A DNA stretch of 64,000 nucleotides, taken from Turbatrix aceti (Eukaryota; Nematoda; Chromadorea; Rhabditida; Panagrolaimidae). The notes beneath the pieces are model-generated. The model made no database searches. It saw only the letters and a list, made by a program, of their open reading frames with translations, and was not told the origin of the DNA. Within the stretch, counting starts at the first letter, position 1. Each line of letters starts with the position of its first letter. The translations under genes were made by a program, and so were the position numbers. The stretch spans positions 4,612,718 through 4,676,717 of the forward strand of contig OZ017768.1 of the NCBI GenBank assembly GCA_963969345.1, written 5' to 3'. Positions 19,973 to 30,800 of this stretch are shown piece by piece.

Positions 19973-22549
19973 GCATCATCAACAAAACAAAACGTTTTGG
20001 CAACTTGATTATGGAAGACAGGCGCGAATATTTATGTCCGTGTCTGGATTCTGGCTAGTCGGTTTAATACCCGGTATTCATTCAACAGACAAAGTGCCAA
20101 AAGTAGTTAACGGCGATTGTTGGGAATAAAGACATTTTTCGAAAACGAAACACCGTTTGTGGGCACGATGGACGCTGTAAATCAAAATTGCACGTTCCCA
20201 GCGAATATTTTTTGCAGATAAAAGATAAAAGTTCACGGCAATGATGCATCACGGCTTCTTTGAAGTCTCTGAGAGCCCTAGCAGGGTGCATAAGAAGTGC
20301 ATGCTTGTTACTTTGCTGAATAAAGCAAAACATCCATTTTAAAAACAATTACAAGGCCAAGAATCAGCGCATAAAAACAAGATGCTATTTAACGAACGGT
20401 GAGTATACTTAAAAGTGCAGAACATTTCACAGAAGACAGGAATCCCCAGAAAGCTGGATTTCAAAGATTTCGATGATTTCAAAGACAAAAAAGGCCGAAC
20501 CACCGACAAAATTACAGATGTTGTGTGTTGATAATTTGGGTGGCACGAAGGGGGACATGTCATGTGGTGGTGCCTAGACACCCCCTCACGTGTATGGGGA
20601 TTAACGTATTCAAATTCAGTCCCGTGTAAATGTCAGTCATTAATCAACAAATTGGACGACAACAAAAAGAAGAAGTAGAAAAAAAAGAACATAGGTCGCT
20701 GGCCCTGTCACGATTCGCTGCTCGCAGATCCATTCTCAAAAGTTATCAAAAGTCAGGAGGCATTGCACGTTGTCGGAACACGGCAGGAGCGCGAAGCGAA
20801 TCTCCCTTCGAAACGAGGTCCTAATTAGTCATCATCATCCTTGTCCTGGAAAAAGGGGCCGGCTCCATCATCATCTCCGATGCTGCAGCCTCGTTTAGGA
20901 GTCAGCGCGCGTCGCTAATTTTTTTTTACTCGAGTGAAAGTTGTATTGGGCAACGTAGACAAACAACGTGGTTTGGGACAAGGAAGTGGTCAGCGCCGCC
21001 GTCGTTGTTCGTTGTCTTCCGTGTAACCAGGTTTTGGTCAGGTTGTGAGTTTTTCCGTGCAGGGGAACTCGGTTTTTTCTCAAAACTCACGTCACGTCAA
21101 AAAAATTGTAGCTTGTGCAGAACGAACGTGTTTGGATTTATCGTAACCGAATAAATAAAATTTTCAATTAGACGGCAATTACTGTCAGACGGGAAAGAAA
21201 CAAGCAACATCCGTAAAAAAACAAAAAAAAAACACAAATAAAATCTTGTATGTAGTCACCGGCTGTTTAAAAAAAACGCACTTATTTATATTTATTTGTT
21301 TTTCAGAGTATTTCTACATTTTCTGCAAGTCAGAAAAAAAGATTACGATGCCGCCAAGTAAATGAGTAATCCGGAAATCGCGGGATACTGTGTATGGCAT
21401 GAACATTTGTACATTTTCTGCAAAGGGCGGGCGACTGCTGCTTCCGTCACTGTCAGTAGGTGCAAAACGGTAACACTCTCGACAGAAATAGCCTTCCCTC
21501 CGCTACTGAAGAGCTCGCCAAACTGCCTCGAGGCAAACTATACCCAGCACCAGCACACCACCGTCATTCATGCACTCATTCGCTACTAATACTCGGTAAG
21601 GCATGCCACGGACGATGTTTGTCCAACGGGGCGATTTGTTAAAATAGTTCAGACATGAGTTCTTCGTTCAGGGGGAAAAATAACACCCATCAATCACTGG
21701 GGACCCCAGAAAGCATCGAATAATTAACTAACAAGGTAATTATTTATTAATAACCTGATATTGAGCAGAAATTAAATAGATATGTAACTTTGCAAATTTC
21801 TGAGTATATTTTGTATATATTTAGACGTCTGTGGCGCTGAAAAAGGGGTTCCAGTAGAAGAAAAAAATATTTATTTTCATATCAGACAGAAAAGTTTTCT
21901 TCGAAAATTGTTTTGAAAAAAAACAAACAACCCAAAGTGGACAATTTGCAGTCGAGCAAATGAAAGCAAACCATCTAATGTAAGAAAGAGCAAGAACAAC
22001 ACCGAACCAGTCGTCGCCGGAGCTGGCGTGAAATCGAGTTATCCCGGCGTCAGAAGTTCTCCCTCTGATTGGTGTTGGTTCAGAGGGAGACCAACAGCTC
22101 ACAACTGACATGCATGCAGTTTGGCTCTTAAATATTATTGCACAAACCAATGCAAAAAAAACACGACGTAACAGATGTGTTTTCAATTTTTATATTATTT
22201 TTGTTTGCCCAAACCCTGACAAATGACAAATCTCGAAACCGGGTGAATAAAAAAACAATTTTTCTAAACGGACAAATACGTGTCAAAGCCGAGACCGAAA
22301 CCCGATCAGCCCGGGCATCGTTGTGACAGATACTAATTTTTCAGAAATTCATGGAAACCCAGAGAGCGAGCGTTTCCAGAACGCCGAAACGAACGATGAC
22401 CGACCATGAGTGCAATTTATTACACCTCTGCTTCGAATTCAAAGACTAAAAAAAAACAAAAACAAAAAAAAACAAGGATGTGGTTGCGACGACGCCTGTC
22501 AGACTTGATAAGCTCAAAAATTAAACGAGAAACAAGATACAAGCGAGAG
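19973..22549. other. Intergenic DNA, no gene recognised
   Basis: No conserved exon seen. Short open frames (for example 20630-20824 and 21362-21589) lack conserved motifs and convincing splice structure. Confidence 0.35.
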
Positions 22550-24994
22550 TCAATCCCTGGAACCGCCGAAGGAGTGTAGCATGAGCGAGCCCGTCTTCCA
22601 TCGCTTCTGGCGATCCGGGCGCGAAGAAGACGCGACGAAGACTCCGCTCCGCTTTCTTTTACTGTTGTCATTCCGCGTGCCGGGGTGCCGCATGAATGAC
22701 TGCCGTCTGGGGGCCGAGATTGGGTTTACCGGGAAGAGCGGGAGATCTTCGACGTCTTCCCCATCCTCCATGCTGCCACCACCGCCACTGCCATCCATAG
22801 CCGGCATGACGACAATTTCAGGCACATCACCTGCCCCGGGGTACCCCGGAGAGTCATCGGGGTCAACGATGGCTCCGGCGGAAATATTGGGCACCAGTTC
22901 AGCCCGACCAGCTTCGGCGAGCGCTATCCTCGCAGCGAGGGCTTCCCGGCGTTCAAGGGCCATCTGGAGCTTCCGCTCCTGTTCGTCCTGATACTTTTGC
23001 TCATTGATGATCTCCAGCGTCCGGCGAAGTGCTGCGTTCTTGCCTCCGGAAGAGCCGCTGACCATCCAGCCGTCAGTCGCGTACGTCGACGAAGAAGACA
23101 TCGTGCTTGACCAGTACGCCAGGAAAAGCATGAAAATGCCCGCGATCACGCCTATCGGAATGAGCGCGCGATTCATGAAATTTGTCATTCGGTCGAAACG
23201 AGGGAACTTTTCGTAGCTCAGAATCTGCCAGCCGAGGCGTCGAGTGAATTCGCTCATTTGGACCCGTAAAATGTCTGAAACGTGCATGTCATGACCAAGG
23301 CATAAAACCGGCCTAAAAATCAGGCCGCCGGCCGGCTTGCGGCCGGCCTAAATTTTCAGGCCGAAGCCGGGCCGGCCGCGGCCGCGGCCTATTTTTTGAA
23401 AAAAATTTTCGTGCTTTATTTTAGGGTTATTTTCGCAAAATTTGACCAAATTTGGAAAAAAAAAATTTTGGAAATAACCTAATATTATGGAAAAACGCAT
23501 AATAATAAATTCCCCTGTCGTAAAAAGTAAAAAAAAAGACGAATGAAGCACAAAAACGTCAGAAAATCATACTTTTTTCGAAAAAAATCAACTTTCGAAT
23601 ATTTTTCCGGCTTTTCCCGGCTTTTTCGGCCGGCCTCGAATCGAAAAGCCGGCCCGCAGCCGGCCGCGGCCGGCCGGCCGTGCCGGCTTTTGCGGCCGGC
23701 CGGCCGGATTTTATGCCTTGGTCATGACGGTCTTTTGTTGTTTTTTTAATTTTTGAAAAAAAATTCCATTCTGTCGAACGAAGAAGACAAATGACCCCAT
23801 TCTTGAGTTTTAAGTCCGTTCTTGCAATTTTTAAAAGTGCAAAAACAAAGCAAGCGTCAGCAGTTTTTTTCTTTTTAAAATTCATGGCGGCACTCTTCTG
23901 CTGACTGACTTTTTTTGCGTCAAACAAATTTTTTGCAAGAAAACTTTGGAAAAAACGAACCTGCCAGAATGGCAGTTGAAAGCATCGGTTTTTCGAGATT
24001 CTTGTCGATGGGGACTGCGTCGGGGGGCAAAACAATGAAGAACCGAAAATTGACGGCACGGTTCTCGCGTCGGGGAAAGTCATCCAGTAGTATGACGTGA
24101 TACATGCTGAACTGCACTCTAAAAATAAAAAAAAATAAAAAATTGAAATTTATCTTGAGTGACAAGTAAAATTTCCGAAGTGCAGTTTCCGGGTAAAATA
24201 CCAGTGTTGTCGGGTTCAAAAATTTTTCGGGTAACCCGACCGGAACCCAAATCCAGATTCAAAATTTTCGAATTACCCAACCCAAACTCAAAATTTTTGG
24301 ATTCTAAAACCGTTGCATTTATTTAATTGTGAAAAAATTGTATAATTCTTAAAGTTTTTAAATTTAGCACTTTAAAATTGTTTTTTTTAATTTAAAATTT
24401 TTAAATAATGAAAAATTAAATTATTTAAATTTAAAAACAAAAAAAAAGAATTAAAAACATTTCAAAAAATATTTTTAATTATTTTTTTATTTTTTGACCG
24501 TTTGAATTATTTTTTGGCTTTTGAAACCCAAAAACCCAAGCCCAATTTTAAACTCGAAGTTTTTTGTATCTAAAATCGTTGGCTGGTGAATATCTGTCAG
24601 TTTCAAAAAAAATCAATGTCCAGTAATTTTTCGTGCCACAAAAAAAGTGCATCTGCCCATCGATCGCCGCCAAGCCCTCCCCAGGGTGTTGCAAAAAGGA
24701 CAACAAGTGCACCAAAAATTGATGTTGCCAAACATGTCGAACAACTTACGGCCCTCGAAGACGGCAGGCAGTGGCATTTCTGCAGTGGCGATTGACCATC
24801 CTGGTCATGGCCTCGAGGAATGGTCCGACGAGTTCCTGGATAGAGAGATCCTGGCAGTAGGCCATGCGCATGCCGGCGGACCAATCGAGCAGCGCGAGTT
24901 CCTGCTGCGAGCGATCGGAGGCCGTGTTGATCTGCGCATCGACGTAGAAGGCAGAGAAGGCCAACAGCACGAGCCAGGGGCCGGTGGAGAGCAT
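22550..24994 (-). CDS. Type I single-pass membrane protein of unknown family
   Basis: Exons 24750-24994, 23961-24118 and 22550-23274 join in compatible phases to 375 residues. A signal peptide covers about residues 1-20 (MLSTGPWLVLLAFSAFYVDAQ). The extracellular part has three Cys and a hydrophobic/charged alternation around QFSMYHVILLDDF and FRFFIVLPPDAVPI that loosely resembles a SEA-like fold. One membrane helix follows (MNRALIPIGVIAGIFMLFLAYW), then a cytoplasmic tail with a charged helix, acidic and Gly-rich stretches and a basic C-terminus. I do not recognise it. Intron 2 contains a complete MITE and intron 1 a decayed repeat. Taken separately the exons look like two genes; matching phases and topology argue for one. 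Confidence 0.7.
23296..23720. mobile_element. hAT-type MITE, GGCCGGCC family, in intron
   Basis: Inverted repeats CAAGGCATAAAA at both ends, flanked by perfect 8-bp duplications GTCATGAC (23288-23295 and 23721-23728), a target that is itself palindromic. Subterminal regions are almost pure GGCCGGCC/GCCGGC repeats; the centre is AT-rich. It lies within the second intron of the gene at 22550-24994, 14 bp upstream of the exon that follows. Related AT-rich cores are seen at 43778-43890, 30798-31190 and 28640-28815. Confidence 0.9.
24205..24600. repeat. Decayed repeat, CAGTGTTGTCGGGTTC family
   Basis: Begins CAGTGTTGTCGGGTTC and contains CGGGTAACCCGACCGGAACCC, then AT-rich DNA, within intron 1 of the membrane-protein gene. 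The same terminus in reverse (GGAACCTGACAACACTG) occurs at 34498-34514, and similar ACCCGACCCGGA-type sequence at 28450-28620 and 46752-47110. Ends and target duplications are not clear. Confidence 0.45.
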
Positions 24995-26004
24995 CGGCAG
25001 GTCTGGCGAACGATCAATGATGGCCACCGAGCATGACAACTCACATGCGGGAGGGGGGACCTGACAGGAGAGAGGGGATGCGGTTACAGACGACGATGCA
25101 GCCTACTTTTTAGGGCTCAGGCTGGACTGGGGTGGGGTGGGGCTGAGACGGGCGTGAGGCGAAAAACGATAAGCGCAACTGCTTTCGACCGGGGCCCGGG
25201 CGAACGAGTCATTTGTCATCTCTCAGCCCAAGCGTGCCAAAAACTCTCACTAAAATCGTCCCCTGAGAATATAGCTGCAAGCCAGCGAGCGACGACTAAT
25301 CTCTCGCGTATCCCCCCCGCCTCCTGGCGGGTTTTGGCCACGTTGTGGTCCACACATATCCCCATCCATCCGGGGCCCACGTCAATCCAGGCTCACACCT
25401 GACCGACCGAACTCATCAAACACCCATCAAAAAGCAGCCACTTTTTTATCCTCAAAATGACAATTAATCTTTACTGCCAGAAAAGCCGTTCCGGCTCTAC
25501 CACAAATATTTATAGCCTCGTAATTTTTTTTTTCGTGTCAGGATAAATGGGCTCATTTATCTCAAAGGTAATCAAATCTGCGTCAAAGGTAATCAAATCC
25601 GCCCTGGTACAGGTGGGCTGTCAAACACATATATAAATGCCTTGTAATTTTGAAAATGTTTCCGATCAAAAAATGAACAAAAACAAAATTTCGTACTTCA
25701 AAAGTATTTTTAAAAATCCCGAAACATGCAGTAGGTAAACTGACACACATAACTCGTCAAAAAACCAATTGTCAGGGTATTTGCTGCCCAACTTTGCATG
25801 CCAAAGATCAACTGACGTATACATTTACCTGGTCGTCCGCAAGCTTGAAAAAAAATACGCGTACGCGTACGAGAATTCGTATTGCAGACTCAAATTACAA
25901 ATTTCCCGAAAAAACGGGTTCTTGTAACGAAAAAAATAACTCGAATTTTTTTCTGAAGAAAATTGATTCCTGCCACATTTCTGGATTCTGTTTGGCTGTC
26001 TGAA
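24995..26004. other. Divergent intergenic region
   Basis: About 1 kb between the start of the membrane-protein gene (minus) and EMRE (plus), presumed to hold both promoters. It contains the 17-bp direct repeat listed separately. No other gene seen. Confidence 0.4.
25562..25599. repeat. 17-bp direct repeat with 21-bp period
   Basis: TCAAAGGTAATCAAATC occurs twice (25562-25578, 25583-25599), perfectly, spaced by exactly two DNA helical turns. TCAAAG resembles a TCF/LEF core. It lies in a divergent promoter region, so a paired factor-binding site is possible but unproven. Confidence 0.4.
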
Positions 26005-26233
26005 ATGATTCCCCCGCCTTATACTCTTCAGTTCGGCATCAGCAAAGTGAGTGTCAGCTAATTACAACCCCGAGTCTAAAAAAAAGAGCATTCGATAATC
26101 CCCCGGTGTTTTACAGATCTTTGGCGTGCTCGTAGCCTCTGTCTACACCGGATCGCTGCTAGCCAAGTACGGCGCCAACTTGCTTGAAGAAAATGAGATC
26201 TTTGTCCACGAAGACGACGACGATGACGACTGA
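26005..26233 (+). CDS. emre-1: Essential MCU regulator EMRE
   Basis: Exons 26005-26046 and 26117-26233 encode 52 residues. After a short Pro-rich start comes one membrane helix (IFGVLVASVYTGSLLAKYG) with the GxxxS/G-rich face used to contact the uniporter pore, then ANLLEENEIFVHE and a C-terminal run of six Asp. The matching human segment is LLEEHDIFVPE followed by poly-Asp. EMRE sits in the inner mitochondrial membrane, activates the MCU calcium channel and tethers the MICU gatekeepers through its acidic tail. The usual mitochondrial targeting sequence is absent from this model: a stop lies in frame 16 codons upstream of the ATG, so an unseen upstream exon is likely. XPA follows on the same strand 315 bp downstream. 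Confidence 0.85.
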
Positions 26234-26548
26234 AAACGCCTGATTTTTGCTGGAAACCCTTTTTCACATTTTGCTTTGTCGTTTTGGGTATCTTGCCGGT
26301 GAAGGATTTGCCCTATGGATTTGGTCTGTGCATAAATTACACGCTTGCTATGATGTGCTAATGATCTGGAGGAGATTTTATTAAAAAAACGAAGAAAAAA
26401 ACGTGAGAGGAATTGCGCGAATTTTTTCACTCCCTCAAAATTTTCGCGCTGAAACCAATCACAAAGCGGGAAACTTTCAAGTCGTCTTTTTTTGGAGCGA
26501 GGCGGTTTACGTTGTCGTTTTCGTCGTTCAGAGTTACCTAACGAGACC

Positions 26549-27635
26549 ATGGCTTCCAAGAGAAAGGCAAATCCCAGTGATAACGTTCCGATTGTTGAGA
26601 AGCTTTACCGGTGAGTAAAACGATTGAAAATTGGTAGTATTTTGTGTTTGTTTGTTTGTTTTTTTAGTGAGCGCCAGCCGAGTTTCACCGATGCCGGAGG
26701 ATTCGATGCCGACGACGACAGGTACGAAGAACGACGCGAACGCATCACTGAATCTGTCAATTTGCGTGAGTTTTTATCAAATATGGGACCTGAACGATGA
26801 TTTTGTTTTTTATAGGCCGAAACCGTGCTTACCTGGGCATCCAGCCGCCTGAGAACTGCCAGGATTGCGACGGATCTCTGGGATCGGCCGAGCTGTGGAA
26901 CCGCTTCAACTACCCGGTATGCAATGAGTGCCGTGATCAGGAAGGCCGGCACAAGGTGATCCACAAGACCGAGGCGAAAACACGATTTCTGCTTCGCGAC
27001 GAGGATCTGGATCTCCGAAAGCCGCCGCTGCGCTTCATTTCGAAAAAAAACCCTCACAATCCGAGGTACGGCGACATGAAGCTCTACCTTCTGCCGCAGC
27101 TGGAAGCACGTGCCATCGAGGTCCATGGGTCGTTGGAGGCTCTCGAGGAAGCCCGGGAGGCGAAAAATGTTCGTCGTGAGGTGACCCGTGAGAAGCAGTT
27201 TGAGAAGAAGATCAAGGCAATGCGTCATGAGGTTGGTTGAATTATAAGGTTATAAAATTCGGCCGGAAAATTCAGAAACAAAATTTTAGGGCAATTTTTC
27301 GAATTTGAAATAAGATTTTGGGATTTTTCTATGAATTTTTTTACATTCAGGAAAATTTTATCATTAGTTTGCATTTTTATCTTTCTGTTTTGAAGAAAAA
27401 ATTGTTCAAAACACGGTAAAATGTATGATCCCAAAATTTTTTTTTATCAAATAAACCTAAAAAAAATTTTACCTCAATGTGTTATTTGCAGATGCGTGCC
27501 GCGAACAACAAAATGGACGTCGGCGTCAAAACCCACGTCCACGACTTTGCGGACCCGGTCGTCGACGAAGAATCCGGCATGCACACCAAGAAATGCCGGA
27601 CCTGCGAAGTTGTGGTCTCTTTTGAACTCATGTAG
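26549..27635 (+). CDS. xpa-1: XPA, nucleotide excision repair DNA-damage verification protein
   Basis: Exons 26549-26610, 26668-26765, 26816-27231 and 27492-27635 give 239 residues. The zinc finger is intact (CQDC...CNEC), followed by HKVIHKTEAK, LLRDEDLDLRKPPLRFISKKNPHNPRYGDMKLYL and a long basic helix, the minimal DNA-binding domain of XPA. The C-terminal CRTCEVVVSFELM matches the end of human XPA (CTMCGHELTYEKM), part of the TFIIH-binding region. XPA verifies lesions and places RPA and ERCC1-XPF during excision repair. PMS2, another repair gene, begins 204 bp downstream on the same strand, and its ATG lies right behind a splice acceptor, which suggests an operon. Confidence 0.95.
27237..27480. 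repeat. AT-rich repeat remnant in XPA intron
   Basis: Contains TTATAAAATTCGGCCGGAAAATTCAG and an AT-rich core resembling those of other GGCCGGCC-family remnants nearby. It accounts for most of the only long XPA intron. Ends not definable by eye. Confidence 0.35.
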
Positions 27636-27839
27636 GCTCGTGAAACTTTTTTTTTATGAATTTTTGCGTTGCGGGTCATTTTTGATAATCGCATTGACGT
27701 GTTTATTTATAACGTTCTGTATAAAATTACGGTGGTTTTTCCAAAAAAATTGAAAACGGTGGCCAAACTGTTGAATCGGGCATTTTTACCTGGATTGAAC
27801 GTTTTTTTTTGTATTCTGGACATTTTTTGGGTTCAGACA

Positions 27840-30800
27840 ATGTCCAACATCCGAACTCTGCCGGATGAGGTGACCCGGGTCATCACTACATCCCAGGTGA
27901 TCACGACTCTCGCGGGAGCGTGCCGGGAGTTGATCGACAACGCGCTGGACGCCGGCGCTACGAATATCGAGGTTCGACTTCGGGAAAACGGCGCGGAGGC
28001 GATCGAGGTCGTCGACAACGGCCATGGCGTTGATCCAGCCGACTTTGGATGCCTCGCGCAGCCGCACTGCACGTCCAAGCTGCGCTCGGTCACCGATCTC
28101 GACGGCCTAACGACTTTTGGCTTCCGTGGCGAGGCTCTCAACGCGCTGGTCACCTTTGCCGACGTTATCGTGACCACGCGATCCCGAAACGCGAATACCG
28201 GCACGAAACTGATCTTTGACCATCTCGCGTCCATCGTATCTCAGCAGCCAGTGGCCCGTCAGCCTGGGACGACCGTCACCGTCAATGACCTGTTCACGAC
28301 GCTGCCTGTGAGGCGCCAGGAACTTTTACGGACCATCAGGAAGGAGGTCGTCGCTGCGATCAACACGATCCAGGCTTTTGCCCTGAGCCGGTCTGATGTC
28401 AAGTTTACGTGCTCCAACACCATAAAAGGGTAGGTCCAGGGCGGGGGAACGCGCATCTGAGCGTGTTTTCGGGTTTGGAAATTTTTCGGGTGCCCAAATT
28501 TGGTATTTTTAACATTTTTTTCCATTTTTTCATTATTTGGACTTTTTTCGGATTCTGAAACCCGAACATTTGGTAAAACCGAACACAAAAATTTCGGGTA
28601 ACCCAACCCGGAATTTTCGGGCCTGCCGGCGCGGCCGAAAAAGCCAGAAAAAAAATCTAAAGTCATTTTCCAATAAAAATACGATTTTCAGATGTTTTTG
28701 CGTCGAATCCATAAATTTTTTATTTGTTAGTAAAAGTGAATAATTATTTTGCAAATTTACATATAGAATTTTTCTGTTTCGAACAAAATTATGTTCTGAA
28801 TACGGTAAAAATTTATAATGAAAGACCAAAATTTTTTTTTTATTAAAAAGTTGTATTTGTTAACTTTTCAGCAAACGAAACGTCCTTCTAACCTCGCCCG
28901 GAGGCACAGCGACTCTGCTCAACACCATTTCTTCCGTTTTTGGCATCAAGACCGACGGCAAGGCGATGGTGCCCATTCCCGACGTCGTTCCTTCTCAGCA
29001 GATCAAGGATAAGTACGGGTGTTCCAAGGAATCCGATTCCAAGTTCGGTGTTGTCAAGTAAGATCATTTTTTGTACTCGCAAAAGCAATTTTTGGTTTTT
29101 TAGGCTATCAGGCTACGTATCAACGACGGAGCCCTCCTACGGATCCCACTCCGCCGAGCGGCAGTTCTTCTTCGTCAACGGCAGGCACGTGGGTCTCCCG
29201 AAGGCCGCCAAGGTGGTGAACGAGGTCTACCGCGCGTACAACAAGCACCGCTACCCGATCGTCGTGCTCTTCATCGACGTCCATCCTTCCAGAGTCAACC
29301 CGAACGTGACTCCAGACAAGAGAACCGTCACCCTCCGCGACGAAGTAATCCTGCTCGTTAAACTCCGAGGCGCGCTGGAACACGCGTTCGAGGGCGATAA
29401 GACAAACTACGTGCCAATGGAAAAAGCTGGCGGCACGCTGACGCAGACAACGCTGCTCAACTCCTGGGCGAACAGAATCGCCGCGGTCAGTGTGGCTGGT
29501 TCTGGGAAGCAGCAGAAGCCGGTGGTATTGCAGAGTTTGGACGATGCAGAGCCTGTGACGACTGTTGGCGAGGCTCAGGTCGCTGGGCCACGTGCAGGTG
29601 GAAGGTGGGTTGATTTGGAGCTGGGTTTTTGACTGTTTTTGAGCGGGAGCAAAAAATTGGAACAGAAAGAAAAAAAATTTAAAAAAGGAAGTGCAGAAAA
29701 ATAGGAACGGGTCGGGTTCCAAAAACATCAAAATTTATGACAATTTTTTTATCATTCTCGTTCAGTTTTAATTTAAACCTATAGTTATGCCTAAAAATTG
29801 GTCCGAACACCAGAAAAACCTTTGCAATAGAATTTTTGTTTTTTTCCCGGAGCGCTTGCGATTTTCGTGCCGAGAACGAAGCGAGCGAACAAATTTTAAA
29901 AATAAATAAGCGACCAAAATTGAAAACCATGATTTGAGATTTTTTTGAGGGTTTGGCATTTTTTTTCAAGCTTTTTTTTTCCAGCAGGACACCGAGAAAA
30001 AGAACAGCGGAGACTGGAAGAAAAATCCAGCACGATCGGCAGCCCCGAGGTTCACACGATGCGGGGGATCTCGTCGATACAGTTGACGCGCTGTCACCTG
30101 AGACGTCTTTTACGACCTCGAGTACTCCGGTCACGTCACGTCGCTCAACGACTCAAAAATCCAGCATCTTTTTCGGTCTTCATACCCTCCCGGATGAATC
30201 TGCGATTTCGACGGCTTCTGCCGAAGCCGGGGATGTTCCACGCTCGCCTTCGCCCAAGCGAGTTCACCTGGATCACGCTGATCTCGTATCTCGCATGAAA
30301 AACGCTTCTCAGGAGCACAAATCCCTGGCGCGCAGTTTTGACGGCGAAACAGAAAATTCAGAAAATGCGGGGACGTCAGAATTGCTCAAAAACCCCCAAA
30401 ACGACCTCCTGACTCGTCAAAAGCAAACTGACGCTCCCGCGGCCGCCGCCGAAGTTTATAATGTTGCAGAACCGTCCCCGGCGACTCTCGAGACCCCGGA
30501 TGACATTCCAGTCGACCGGCCGTGGTGGTTCTACGGATACGAAAAAGACGACGAGGGCGAGAACGATGACGTCTGCAGAATCGTCGGCACTGACTATCGC
30601 AATGCAGAAATGCTGAATTTTGAGGGACAGCTGGAAGCCATCGCGGGAATGGACCAGTTAGAATCCGTTGGCAGTCAGGGCGGCAGTCAGAATCCCGATT
30701 CGCAGCCCATGGACCAGGCAAGCCAATGTATCGCTTCGGAGGACGACACAAAAGTCGCAATTACGTGAGTTGGCAAAAAAATGATTATGGGATCGAAGCA

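Noticed and set aside
22550..23287. A stand-alone gene starting with the ATG at 23287
   Set aside because: That ATG lies in the intron before a TTTCAG acceptor; exon phases and topology join it to upstream exons.
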